Below are positions 42,629 to 51,711 of a DNA stretch of 64,000 nt, piece by piece; within the stretch, counting starts at the first letter, position 1; the number at the start of each line of letters is the position of its first letter. This DNA is from Methylotenera sp965234545 (GTDB lineage: Bacteria > Pseudomonadota > Gammaproteobacteria > Burkholderiales > Methylophilaceae), in NCBI GenBank assembly GCA_965234545.1, contig OZ248348.1, positions 124,001 through 188,000 of the forward strand, written 5' to 3'. The position numbers were made by a program, and so were the translations under genes. The notes under the pieces were generated by a model. That model saw nothing but the letters and a program-made list of their open reading frames with translations, ran no database searches and was not told where the DNA came from.

Positions 42629-44095
42629 ATGATTAAGCGCAAAATTCGCGACAAAATTATTGCTTTGTTGTTGTTGTATTTGCTGGTGGCTTTGCTGGCC
42701 ATCAGTGCCACCTTGATGGCGTCATGGCGACTGGAAGGGGGGGCTGCGGCCATCAATGAGGCAGGGCGAGAACGCATGCGTTCTTATCGCATTGCTTACC
42801 TGTTGGAACGGCAAGTGACGACCCCCACAGCGCAGTTGCAAGCATCGATAGAGCAAGAGATGCGGTCGTTTGAACGGGCCTTAGTGGAATTGTCTCAAGG
42901 CGATCCGAAGCGGCCGTTGTTCTTACCCATAGACGTCAAAGCGCAATCCAGAATGGCGCATTTAACTCGGTCTTGGCAAGCCACCATTAAACCGCAGATA
43001 GCTAAAATCCTTAATAGTAAGCGCCAGCATGAGCAACAGCTGGCCTTGCAAGATTACCGACCCATGCTGGAGCACTATGTTAATGGCATTAATACCTTAG
43101 TCAGTTTGGTGGAACGCAGCAATGCCAAATCGACCTTATATTTACGCGGCTTACAAGTGGTTTTAATGCTGTTAGCCTTGGTCGGTACGGTGTTGTTGGT
43201 TTATTTGTTTATGCGTATGGTTGTTCGTCCCATCACGCAATTGCGTGAGGGCATGGAGCGCATGACCTCTGCGGATTTTGCGGTACGCTTGCCAGTAAAC
43301 AGTCAGGATGAACTAGGTGAACTGGCCATGGGCTTTAATCGTATGGCCGATGAATTGCAGGATCTCTATGCTACGTTAGAGCAGCGTGTCGAAGAGAAAA
43401 CCCGCAGCATAGAAGCTAAAAATAAAGAATTGGCCCTGTTGGACAGGGAGATGGTCATTTCTGAGCAACGCAATATTCTGGCACAAGAACTGCATGACAG
43501 CATCGCTCAATCCTTGGCATTTCTTAATATTCAAGTGCAGCTATTGCAGGAAGATTTCAAGCATGCGCGTCATGAAGACATTGAAAAAGGCTTGCTGAAA
43601 ATTCGTGAAGGCGTGCAGGAAAGTTACGATGACGTGCGGGCCTTGTTAGTGCATTTTCGTACGCGGATTAATGCCACGGATTTAGTCAGCGCCATCACTG
43701 CGGCATTGGAGAAATTTGAAGGGCAAACGGGCATCAAGACCGCTTTCCAAGTAAGCGGCAATAGGCCTATATTGCCGGCCGAGGTTGTCTTGCAGCTCAT
43801 GCATATTGTCCATGAGGCGCTGTCAAACGCACGCAAGCATGCGCAAGCCAATTTAATTTCAGTGGAGTTAATTTGCGCCGAGCAATCCCAAGACCAATCC
43901 CAAGACCAATCCCCAGAGCATTGCCAATTGTTTATTCGTGATAATGGCGTGGGTTTTGATCTGAAGCAGGACATGGGTGACAGTCATGTCGGTTTGCGTA
44001 TCATGCGTGAACGCGCCCATCGAATTGGCGCGCAGTTAATGATGGAATCTGTGCTGAGCAGGGGTACTTGTATACACTTGCTAGTAGCAAAATGA
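42629..44095 (+). CDS. narX: NarX-type nitrate/nitrite sensor histidine kinase
   Basis: This 488-residue inner membrane kinase has TM1 (about 10-30) and a periplasmic sensor with INEAGRERMRSYR, resembling the P-box of NarX that binds nitrate. TM2 (about 173-195), a HAMP domain and a short coiled coil follow. The HisKA_3 domain has phospho-acceptor His289 in QELHDSIAQSLAFL, and the HATPase domain has HEALSNARKHA and DNGVGFD. It is about 110 residues shorter than E. coli NarX because the central cysteine/GAF-like module is missing. A 12-bp sequence is repeated three times in the HATPase domain. AAGG precedes ATG 42629. narL follows after 19 bases. Confidence 0.92.
   Translation: MIKRKIRDKIIALLLLYLLVALLAISATLMASWRLEGGAAAINEAGRERMRSYRIAYLLERQVTTPTAQLQASIEQEMRSFERALVELSQGDPKRPLFLPIDVKAQSRMAHLTRSWQATIKPQIAKILNSKRQHEQQLALQDYRPMLEHYVNGINTLVSLVERSNAKSTLYLRGLQVVLMLLALVGTVLLVYLFMRMVVRPITQLREGMERMTSADFAVRLPVNSQDELGELAMGFNRMADELQDLYATLEQRVEEKTRSIEAKNKELALLDREMVISEQRNILAQELHDSIAQSLAFLNIQVQLLQEDFKHARHEDIEKGLLKIREGVQESYDDVRALLVHFRTRINATDLVSAITAALEKFEGQTGIKTAFQVSGNRPILPAEVVLQLMHIVHEALSNARKHAQANLISVELICAEQSQDQSQDQSPEHCQLFIRDNGVGFDLKQDMGDSHVGLRIMRERAHRIGAQLMMESVLSRGTCIHLLVAK
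43883..43918 (+). repeat. 12-bp tandem repeat inside narX
   Basis: The unit CAATCCCAAGAC occurs at 43883-43894 and 43895-43906, with a diverged third copy at 43907-43918. It encodes the repeated residues QSQD in a loop of the ATPase domain between the N and D boxes. The frame is kept because the unit is a multiple of three. Confidence 0.85.
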
Positions 44096-44114
44096 TGAAT
44101 AGGAAGGCTGAGCT

Positions 44115-44813
44115 ATGCATGCGATACGCGTCTTAATTATTGATGACCATACCCTGTTTCGCAGTGGTATCCAGTTGTTGCTTGAGCGGCAAGTTGGGTT
44201 TGAGGTGGTGGGTGAAGCTGGCAATGCTTTAGATGGCATCAAACGCGCTAAAAAAATGCGACCGGACGTCATCCTATTGGATTTACACATGCCGACCACC
44301 AGTGGCTTGCAAGCCCTTGCGGCTTTGCGCGAGGAAGTCCCGCAGGCACAAATAATGATGCTGACGGTATCAGAAGACGCCGAGGATTTGCTCGAGGCCT
44401 TGCGTGCGGGTGCTCGAGGCTATTTGTTAAAAAACATAGAAACCGATTTTTTACTGGAGGCAATACGCCGTGCGGCCAACAATGAATCGGTGATGTCGCC
44501 ATTGATGGCTAACAAGCTGGCCGATGCCATCCGTCATCCGGTAAAAGCCCATGCCCCAGTCGATAGCGGCCTAGACAAATTATCACCGCGTGAGCGGGAA
44601 GTGATTGCCATGTTGGCGCGTGGCGCCACCAATAAAGAAATTGCGCGCAAGCTGGATCTGGTGGAGTCCACCGTTAAAATTCATGTGCAGGGCATACTGC
44701 GAAAACTCAATTTATCCAGCCGTGTCCAAGCCGCCGTGTTTGCTGTTGAGCATCATTTGACACCCGCGCAGCAATCATTTCACAGCCTGACCAGCCCCAC
44801 CCAAAAGAACTAG
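44115..44813 (+). CDS. narL: NarL-type nitrate/nitrite response regulator
   Basis: This 232-residue partner of NarX has a receiver domain with DD at 10-11, phospho-acceptor Asp56 in ILLDLHMP and the conserved KN dyad. A LuxR/NarL-type helix-turn-helix follows (LSPREREVIAMLARGATNKEIARKL, then VESTVKIHVQGILRKL). When phosphorylated it should activate the nar operon that begins 164 bases downstream. A strong ribosome site AGGAAGG precedes the start. The last codons lie within the stem of its own terminator. Confidence 0.95.
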   Translation: MHAIRVLIIDDHTLFRSGIQLLLERQVGFEVVGEAGNALDGIKRAKKMRPDVILLDLHMPTTSGLQALAALREEVPQAQIMMLTVSEDAEDLLEALRAGARGYLLKNIETDFLLEAIRRAANNESVMSPLMANKLADAIRHPVKAHAPVDSGLDKLSPREREVIAMLARGATNKEIARKLDLVESTVKIHVQGILRKLNLSSRVQAAVFAVEHHLTPAQQSFHSLTSPTQKN

Positions 44814-44838
44814 TCAATAAAAGTTGACTAGTTCTTTT
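44803..44838 (+). terminator. Intrinsic terminator of nnrS-narX-narL
   Basis: AAAAGAACTAGTCAA (44803-44817) and TTGACTAGTTCTTTT (44824-44838) pair perfectly over 15 bases with a 6-base loop. The left arm includes the last codons and stop (44811-44813) of narL. It separates the regulatory operon from the nar structural operon. Confidence 0.88.
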
Positions 44839-44873
44839 GCTTCATTTGACCACTACTTTTGATTAACGCCGAT

Positions 44874-44914
44874 TTGATGTAAGTCAATCTGGCCAATAAA
44901 CCCTCTCGTAGAAT
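44874..44914 (+). promoter_or_regulatory. FNR-type box and -10 of the narK1 operon promoter
   Basis: TTGATGTAAGTCAA (44874-44887) differs from the FNR consensus at one position. TAGAAT (44909-44914) fits a -10 box. The start predicted from it (about 44921) places the FNR site at about -40.5, within one base of the class II position. No perfect NarL heptamer is visible; TACTTTT at about 44854 is one base off. The promoter faces narK1 at 44977. Confidence 0.65.
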
Positions 44915-44976
44915 CGTTGTGTAATTGATTGGCAAATCGTTTGCTGATTAAGCAATGAAAGATACAGGAGGCGTAG

Positions 44977-46245
44977 ATGGCTACACAACAGTATAAAGCA
45001 TGGTCCGTCGTAGGGATGAGCACACTCTCTTTTACCGTGTGTTTCATGATCTGGATGATGTTTGCCGTGATTGGCATCCCCATCAAAGCCATGTTGAGCC
45101 TAAACGAAACACAGTTTGGTATTTTAATCGCAACGCCGGTACTGACTGGCTCCCTGATACGGTTGCCCTTAGGCATGTGGACAGACAAGTTCGGTGGGCG
45201 AGTGGTGTTCTTTAGCTTGATGCTATCGACCGTGCTGCCCATTTATTTGATTTCCATGTGCACCGAATATTGGCAGTTTCTTGTCACGGGCCTATTTGTT
45301 GGCGTGGCCGGCGGTTCCTTTACCGTAGGCATTGCCTATTGCGCGCGCTGGTTTCCAAAAAACCGACAAGGTTTGGCCATGGGTATTTTTGGCGCGGGTA
45401 ATACCGGGGCCGCTGTCACCAAACTGGTTGCCCCGCTGATTGTTGTTGCTTATGGCTGGACCATGGTGCCCCAAGTTTATGCGATTTTGATGATGTTGAC
45501 GGCCCTGCTATTTTGGTTTTTCACCTACTCAGACCCTGCCCATAAGAACAGCACCACGGTCAGCATGCGTGAGCAGTTGACGGTGCTAAAAGACCCTAAA
45601 GTGTGGAAATACAGCCAGTATTACTCGATTGTGTTTGGCGGTTACGTTGCATTAGCCCTGTGGATGACCAAGTACTACATCACCGAGTACGATTTTGATC
45701 TAAAGACCGCTGCTTTGATGGCCGCCGCGTTTAGCATTCCTGGTGGCGTGTTGCGCGCTGTGGGTGGGTATTTCTCCGATAAATTTGGCGCACACACCAT
45801 TACTTGGTGGGTGTTGTGGGTATCCTTGGTCTGTTTGTTCTTTCTTTCTTACCCACAAACCGATATTTCTATCATTACCATCAGTGGCCCACAGACCTTT
45901 CATGTTGGCCTCAATGCCACGCTGTTCACCGTCATTATGTTCACCATGGGTATTGCTTTTGCCATAGGTAAAGCCTCGGTATTTAAGTACATCTCCGATG
46001 ATTACCCACACAACATAGGCGTGGTTTCTGGCGTGGTGGGATTGGCCGGCGGCATGGGTGGTTTTTTAATGCCCATTATGTTTGGCGCCTTGGTGGATTT
46101 AACCGGCGTGCGTTCGTCGGCTTTTATGTTGATGTTCGGCATTGTCTGGGTCTCGTTAATTTGGATGTATTGGACAGAAGTGCGCCCAGTAAAAATTGGC
46201 AGGCACCATGAACGTCAAGCAAAAAATAAAGCGGTAATCATTTAG
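44977..46245 (+). CDS. narK1: Nitrate/nitrite MFS transporter, NarK1 type
   Basis: This 422-residue major facilitator has 12 TM segments. It carries the NarK family features: the substrate-binding arginines in LIRLPLGMWTDKFGG (TM2) and LRAVGGYFSDKFGA (TM8), and the nitrate signature GIFGAGNTGAAVTKL in TM5. NarK1-type proteins are usually proton-coupled nitrate importers. The ATG follows a strong AGGAGG. It is the first gene of the nar structural operon and is ten bases before narK2. Confidence 0.93.
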   Translation: MATQQYKAWSVVGMSTLSFTVCFMIWMMFAVIGIPIKAMLSLNETQFGILIATPVLTGSLIRLPLGMWTDKFGGRVVFFSLMLSTVLPIYLISMCTEYWQFLVTGLFVGVAGGSFTVGIAYCARWFPKNRQGLAMGIFGAGNTGAAVTKLVAPLIVVAYGWTMVPQVYAILMMLTALLFWFFTYSDPAHKNSTTVSMREQLTVLKDPKVWKYSQYYSIVFGGYVALALWMTKYYITEYDFDLKTAALMAAAFSIPGGVLRAVGGYFSDKFGAHTITWWVLWVSLVCLFFLSYPQTDISIITISGPQTFHVGLNATLFTVIMFTMGIAFAIGKASVFKYISDDYPHNIGVVSGVVGLAGGMGGFLMPIMFGALVDLTGVRSSAFMLMFGIVWVSLIWMYWTEVRPVKIGRHHERQAKNKAVII

Positions 46246-46255
46246 GGAGAACGGG

Positions 46256-47866
46256 ATGGCAACGAACATTGAATCATGGAACGTAGAAGACAAGGACTTT
46301 TGGGAAGCCATAGGAAAAAAATTAGCTTACCGTAATTTGTGGATTTCGGTGCCCGCCTTACTTTGCGGTTTTGCCGTCTGGTTAATGTGGGGCATCATTG
46401 CCGTGCAAATGAGCAACCTGGGCTTCCCTTTTAGTAAGGATGAGTTGTTCACTTTGACGGCAATTTCTGGCTTGGCTGGCGCCACCATGCGGATTCCTGC
46501 CTCGTTCCTGATTAGGTTGGCCGGTGGCCGAAATACCATTTTCCTGACAACCGCCATGTTGCTCAGTCCGGCCATTGGCACCGGTATCGTTTTGCAGCAT
46601 CCAGAGTGGCCACTTTGGTCATTTCAGTTGATGGCGCTTTGGTCTGGCGTGGGCGGCGGTAATTTTGCCAGCTCCATGAGCAATATCAGCACCTTCTTTC
46701 CCAAGCGTTTGCAAGGCACGGCCTTAGGGTTAAATGCCGGCCTAGGCAATTTTGGCGTGACCACCATGCAAATTCTGATTCCCTTGGTGATGACGGTCGG
46801 GGTGTTTGGTGCCCTAGGTGGAACTGCCACGGTGTTGGTTAAAGACAGCGGCTGGATTCTGGGCAAAATCGTGGCGGGCACCCCTACCTATATTCAAAAT
46901 GCCGGCTTCGTCTGGTTGTTGCTGTTGGTGCCATTAGCCTTAGTGAGCTTTTTTGGCATGAACAACCTGTTGCCTATATCGGCCGATGCACGCAGCACCT
47001 TTACTGCGTTTATAAAAATAATCTGGCTGTATACGCTGGCTTTCTTGCCGGCCATGGTTGGCTTATACCTGTATTTGCCAGCGCCCACCGGTTTAGGTTT
47101 GCTGAATATGTGGTTAGCCATGCCATTGATTATTGCCAGTACCTTGCTGGTGATGAAGCTGGCTGCCTTCGGTAGCATGAAAGACAACATCGCCAAGCAG
47201 TTTGCTATTTTTAATAACAAACACACTTGGTCGATGACGGCTTTGTATTTGGTGACCTTTGGTTCCTTCATCGGTTTTTCCATGGCCTTACCTTTATCCA
47301 TCACGGTTATTTTTGGCGATCAACATGTGTTGGATGCCGCCACCGGCATCTGGACGCACGTTAAAAACCCCAATGCGCCCTCTGCATTAACCTACGCTTG
47401 GATAGGCCCGTTTGTTGGGGCGCTCATCCGCCCAGTAGGCGGCTGGCTGTCGGACAAGGTGGGCGGTTCCATTGTGACCCAAGTGATTTCAGCGGTGATG
47501 GTGTTGGCCTCCATCTATGCCGGCCACATCATGATGCAAGCCTACCATTCGGTGACGCCAGAGATCTATTTCACGCCGTTTTTACTGACCTTTGTTGTGC
47601 TGTTTGCGGCGACCGGTATGGGCAATGGCTCCACCTTTAGAACCGTGGGCGTGATCTTTGATCGCGTGCAAGCCGGCCCGGTATTAGGGTGGACTTCGGC
47701 GGTGGCGGCCTACGGCTCATTCATCGCCCCTGAAGTGATTAAAGGCCAAATCAAAGCAGGCACCCCAGAAATGGCCATGTACGGTTTTGCCGTGTTTTAC
47801 GCCCTGTGTTTGCTATTGAACTGGTGGTTCTATTTACGCGCGGGCGCAGAAATAAAAAATCCCTAA
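46256..47866 (+). CDS. narK2: Nitrate/nitrite MFS transporter, NarK2 type
   Basis: This 536-residue second NarK homologue has the TM2 motif TMRIPASFLIRLAGGR, the TM5 nitrate signature GLNAGLGNFGVTTMQ and the TM8-like ALIRPVGGWLSDKVGG. It is about 110 residues longer than NarK1, with extra sequence between TM5 and TM7 (about residues 185-275). NarK2-type proteins are usually nitrate/nitrite antiporters that export the nitrite made by NarG. Paired NarK1-NarK2 genes, sometimes fused, are known in denitrifiers. It lies 75 bases before narG. Confidence 0.93.
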   Translation: MATNIESWNVEDKDFWEAIGKKLAYRNLWISVPALLCGFAVWLMWGIIAVQMSNLGFPFSKDELFTLTAISGLAGATMRIPASFLIRLAGGRNTIFLTTAMLLSPAIGTGIVLQHPEWPLWSFQLMALWSGVGGGNFASSMSNISTFFPKRLQGTALGLNAGLGNFGVTTMQILIPLVMTVGVFGALGGTATVLVKDSGWILGKIVAGTPTYIQNAGFVWLLLLVPLALVSFFGMNNLLPISADARSTFTAFIKIIWLYTLAFLPAMVGLYLYLPAPTGLGLLNMWLAMPLIIASTLLVMKLAAFGSMKDNIAKQFAIFNNKHTWSMTALYLVTFGSFIGFSMALPLSITVIFGDQHVLDAATGIWTHVKNPNAPSALTYAWIGPFVGALIRPVGGWLSDKVGGSIVTQVISAVMVLASIYAGHIMMQAYHSVTPEIYFTPFLLTFVVLFAATGMGNGSTFRTVGVIFDRVQAGPVLGWTSAVAAYGSFIAPEVIKGQIKAGTPEMAMYGFAVFYALCLLLNWWFYLRAGAEIKNP

Positions 47867-47879
47867 GTGTGCTGAGGTG

Positions 47880-47898
47880 GCAGGCCAGCATGGCCTGC
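47880..47898 (+). other. Hairpin between narK2 and narG
   Basis: GCAGGCCA (47880-47887) and TGGCCTGC (47891-47898) form a perfect 8-bp stem with a GCA loop in the 75-base gap; a smaller GC hairpin follows at about 47914-47926. There is no T run. It may mark an mRNA processing point that separates transporter and enzyme messages. Confidence 0.45.
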
Positions 47899-47941
47899 TT
47901 ATGAATGATTAAGGCCGCATGGCGGCAGCATGGAGAGAAGC

Positions 47942-50900
47942 ATGAGTCACTTTTTAGACAGATTAAAATTTTTTGACAAAGTCAAAGCCACTTTTTCGAA
48001 CGCGCATGGCATCGTCACCAACGAGGATCGCCAGTGGGAAGACGCCTATCGCCACCGTTGGCAGCATGACAAGGTGGTGCGATCAACGCACGGCGTCAAT
48101 TGTACCGGGGGCTGTTCCTGGAAAATTTTTGTTAAAAATGGCTTGGTGTCGTTTGAGATGCAGCAAACCGATTACCCGCGCACGCGGGACGATTTGCCCG
48201 ACCATGAACCGCGGGGTTGCCAGCGCGGCGCCTCCTTTTCTTGGTATTTGTATAGCCCACATCGGATAAAACACCCATTGATTCGTGGTCGATTATTGGA
48301 CCTGTACCGTATAGAGCGCATGAGCGGTAAAGACCCAGTGGAGGCTTGGGCAGCGATTCAAGCCGATCAAGCTAAGCGTCAATCCTATACTGCGGTGCGT
48401 GGTTTGGGCGGCTTTGTGCGGACTTCGTGGGACGAAGTGAATGAGATCATCGCGGCGGCCAATGTCTACACCATTAAAAAATGGGGTCCGGACCGTATTT
48501 TTGGTTTTTCCCCTATCCCTGCGATGTCCATGATTTCTTACGCCGCAGGCTCCCGATTCCTTTCCCTCATCGGTGCGGCCTGCGGATCCTTTTATGACTG
48601 GTATTGCGATTTGCCTGCGGCCAGCCCACAAACTTGGGGCGAGCAGACCGACGTGCCGGAAGCGGCCGATTGGTATAACTCGACCTACATCATTATCACC
48701 GGGGCTAACTTACCCATGACCCGCACGCCCGATGCCCATTTTGCATCGGAAGTGCGTTATAAAGGCGCAAAAATTGTTGCCATGGCGCCGGATTATGCCG
48801 AGTTCTGTAAGTTCTCTGATTTATGGATGCCGATCAAACAGGGCACCGATTCTGCCGCCTTCTTGGCCATGGGCCACGTGGCATTGAAAGAGTTTTACAT
48901 CCAAGCGCAAGATGCGTATTTCCAAGAATACGCCCGTAAATACACCGACTTGCCCATGCAGGTAATGTTGCGTCAACAAGGCGATGGCTATGTATCCGAT
49001 CGTTTTTTACGCGCATCGGATTTTGATGGTGCACTGGGTGAAAGCAACAACCCAGAATGGAAAACCACCGTGTTTGATCGCAAGTCCTGTGCCTTTGTCG
49101 CACCGAATGGCAGCATAGGCTTCCGCTGGGGCGAAGAAGGCAAGTGGAATTTATTGGAAAAGGCCGCCAGCCATGATATTGCGGCCGAACTGTCTTGCAT
49201 AGACGATAGGGACGATGTGGTTGCCGTGGGCTTTCCGCATTTTGCCGAAGGCGAGGCGGCACTGCTTTACCGCAACATTCCAGTACGAAAAGTGAAATTG
49301 GCCAATGGCGATGAGGTGTTGGTGGCCACGGTGTTTGATTTACAGGTCGCGCAATACGGCATAGACCGTGGCTTAGGTGGCGACAATGTCGCTAGCAGTT
49401 ATGCCGATGCCAATGTGGCTTACACGCCAGCTTGGGCAGAAAAAGTCACGGGCGTGAAAGCGGCGGACATTGAGCGGACTGGCCGTGAGTTTGCCTATAA
49501 CGCCTCTAAAACCAAGGGTAAATCCATGGTGATTATGGGCGCGGCGATTAACCATTGGTACCACAACGATTTATCCTACCGCGCCATCATGAACTTGTTG
49601 CACATGTGTGGTTGTGTCGGTCAAACCGGCGGCGGTTGGGCGCATTACGTGGGTCAAGAAAAACTCAGGCCACAAGCCGGCTGGGCGCCCATTGCTTTTG
49701 CCTTGGATTGGATGCGCCCACCGCGCCACACCAATTCCACTTCCTATTGGTATTTCCATACCGACCAATGGCGTTACGAAACGCTCAATGCGGACAGCTT
49801 GTTATCCCCCGCCGGTAAGGGCAAAAACAAGGGCAATTCCATCGCCGATTACAACGTGAAAGCCGCGCGCATGGGCTGGTTGCCTTCCATGCCCAATTTC
49901 AATCGTAACCCGATAGCGTTGGCGGAAGAGGCCTTTAAAAACGGCGCTACTGACGAAGCTTCAGTGGCGAAGTATGTGGCAGGTCAGTTGAAATCTGGCG
50001 AATTGGATGTGGCCTACGCGGACCCGGATAATCCGGTCAATTGGCCGCGTAACCTGTTTGTCTGGCGGGCTAATTTGATAGGTACCTCGGCCAAAGGCCA
50101 CGAGTATTTCCTTAAGCATTTATTGGGGGCGCAAAACGGCGTATTGCAAGAGTCAGGCGCTGGCCGCGCCAATAAAGAAGTGCAATGGCATGAGGACGCG
50201 CCCATAGGCAAATTGGATTTGATGGTGGATATCAACTTCCGTCTAAATTCCACCGGCGCCTATTCCGACATTATTTTACCGACCGCGACTTGGTATGAGA
50301 AAAATGATTTGAATACCACCGACATGCATCCCTTCATCCACCCATTGTCCGAAGCGGTGTCGCCCGGTTGGGAATCCAAATCGGATTGGCAGATTTTCAA
50401 AACGCTGGCCAAAACTTTTTCTGGCCTAGCGGAAAAACATTTGGGCACCAAGCAAGAGGTGGTGGCCTTACCTATGCAGCACGATTCGGCGGCCGAATTG
50501 GCGCAACCGTTTGGCGAGGTGAAGAACTGGAAAGAGGGCGATTGCGAACCCATACCTGGCAAAACCATGGCGATTATTAAAGTGGTGGAACGCGCCTACG
50601 GCGACACCTACCGCAAATTCATTGCTTTAGGGCCATTGATGACCAAGTTGGGCAATAACATCAAGGGCATAGATTGGAACACCGATCAAGAGTATGCGGA
50701 ACTTAAAAAACACAACAGCACGGTAAAAGAGCCGGGCATTTCCTTCGGCATGCCATCGCTGAGCGAAGACATCGAGGTGTGCGATTCTGTCATGCGCATG
50801 GCACCAGAAACAAACGGTGAAGTGGCGCATAAATCTTGGACGGCTTTGTCGAAAAAAACCGGCATAGACCACCACCATTTGTACGCCGGTCGGCACGAAG

Positions 50901-51691
50901 ATAAATTCACCTTCAAAGACATACAAGCGCAACCACGCAAAATCATTACTGCGCCGACTTGGTCTGGTATTGAATCGGAGCATGTGTCTTACACCGCAGG
51001 CTACACCAATATTCACGAGCACATACCGTTCCGCACGCTGACCGGTAGGGCGCATTTTTACCAAGACCACGAGTGGATGCTGGATTTTGGGGAAGGCTTC
51101 TGCACCTTTAAACCCATGGTCGACTTGGGCGAGTTAAATGCCTTGCCTAACAGTGTCACCAGCAAGCCGCATTTGGCCTTGAACTGGATTACCCCGCATT
51201 CCAAATGGGGCATCCATTCCTCCTACCAAGACAATTTACGCATGCTGACCTTGTTCCGCGGTGGCCCGTATGTTTGGATTGCTGAAGACGACGCTAAATC
51301 GGTGGGCATACAGGACAACGATTGGGTGGAAGCGGTCAATCATAACGGCGCGACGGTAGCACGGGCGGTAGTTTCACAACGCGTACCGCGTGGCATGGCC
51401 ATGATGTACCACGCGCAGGAAAAAAATGTCAACGTGCCAGGTTCGCCTACCACCGGCAAGCGCGGCGGTATTTTGAATTCCGTGACGCGGGTCATCATGA
51501 AGCCTACCAACATGATAGGCGGTTACGCGCAGCTTTCTTATGGCTTTAATTACTACGGTACGGTGGGTTGCCAACGCGACACCATGGTGGCCTTACACAA
51601 AATAGCCGATAAAGACGTCGATTGGTTAGAGCGGCCACTCACCGATGAGCGCGAAGCCCAACTTAACCCCGTCGGCATCAGCGCCAAGTAA
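47942..51691 (+). CDS. narG: Respiratory nitrate reductase alpha subunit
   Basis: NarG is the molybdenum catalytic subunit, on the cytosolic face of the membrane, that reduces nitrate to nitrite. The 1249-residue length matches E. coli (1247). The FS0 cluster ligands are His50, Cys54, Cys58 and Cys93 (THGVNCTGGC, RGCQRG), and the Mo-ligand Asp is in YCDLP (Asp223). The molybdopterin regions follow in order. There is no twin-arginine export signal, as expected. ATG 47942 follows GGAGAG; an ATG 12 bases earlier overlaps that site and was rejected. Confidence 0.98.
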   Translation: MSHFLDRLKFFDKVKATFSNAHGIVTNEDRQWEDAYRHRWQHDKVVRSTHGVNCTGGCSWKIFVKNGLVSFEMQQTDYPRTRDDLPDHEPRGCQRGASFSWYLYSPHRIKHPLIRGRLLDLYRIERMSGKDPVEAWAAIQADQAKRQSYTAVRGLGGFVRTSWDEVNEIIAAANVYTIKKWGPDRIFGFSPIPAMSMISYAAGSRFLSLIGAACGSFYDWYCDLPAASPQTWGEQTDVPEAADWYNSTYIIITGANLPMTRTPDAHFASEVRYKGAKIVAMAPDYAEFCKFSDLWMPIKQGTDSAAFLAMGHVALKEFYIQAQDAYFQEYARKYTDLPMQVMLRQQGDGYVSDRFLRASDFDGALGESNNPEWKTTVFDRKSCAFVAPNGSIGFRWGEEGKWNLLEKAASHDIAAELSCIDDRDDVVAVGFPHFAEGEAALLYRNIPVRKVKLANGDEVLVATVFDLQVAQYGIDRGLGGDNVASSYADANVAYTPAWAEKVTGVKAADIERTGREFAYNASKTKGKSMVIMGAAINHWYHNDLSYRAIMNLLHMCGCVGQTGGGWAHYVGQEKLRPQAGWAPIAFALDWMRPPRHTNSTSYWYFHTDQWRYETLNADSLLSPAGKGKNKGNSIADYNVKAARMGWLPSMPNFNRNPIALAEEAFKNGATDEASVAKYVAGQLKSGELDVAYADPDNPVNWPRNLFVWRANLIGTSAKGHEYFLKHLLGAQNGVLQESGAGRANKEVQWHEDAPIGKLDLMVDINFRLNSTGAYSDIILPTATWYEKNDLNTTDMHPFIHPLSEAVSPGWESKSDWQIFKTLAKTFSGLAEKHLGTKQEVVALPMQHDSAAELAQPFGEVKNWKEGDCEPIPGKTMAIIKVVERAYGDTYRKFIALGPLMTKLGNNIKGIDWNTDQEYAELKKHNSTVKEPGISFGMPSLSEDIEVCDSVMRMAPETNGEVAHKSWTALSKKTGIDHHHLYAGRHEDKFTFKDIQAQPRKIITAPTWSGIESEHVSYTAGYTNIHEHIPFRTLTGRAHFYQDHEWMLDFGEGFCTFKPMVDLGELNALPNSVTSKPHLALNWITPHSKWGIHSSYQDNLRMLTLFRGGPYVWIAEDDAKSVGIQDNDWVEAVNHNGATVARAVVSQRVPRGMAMMYHAQEKNVNVPGSPTTGKRGGILNSVTRVIMKPTNMIGGYAQLSYGFNYYGTVGCQRDTMVALHKIADKDVDWLERPLTDEREAQLNPVGISAK

Positions 51692-51711
51692 AAGGACATC
51701 AGGAGATCATT

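Noticed and set aside
48834..49262. Long open frames opposite narG and similar ones opposite ntrX, ntrY, bepA and the RND pump genes
   Set aside because: They lie wholly inside strong conserved genes, have no ribosome sites, and their translations look like antisense shadows.
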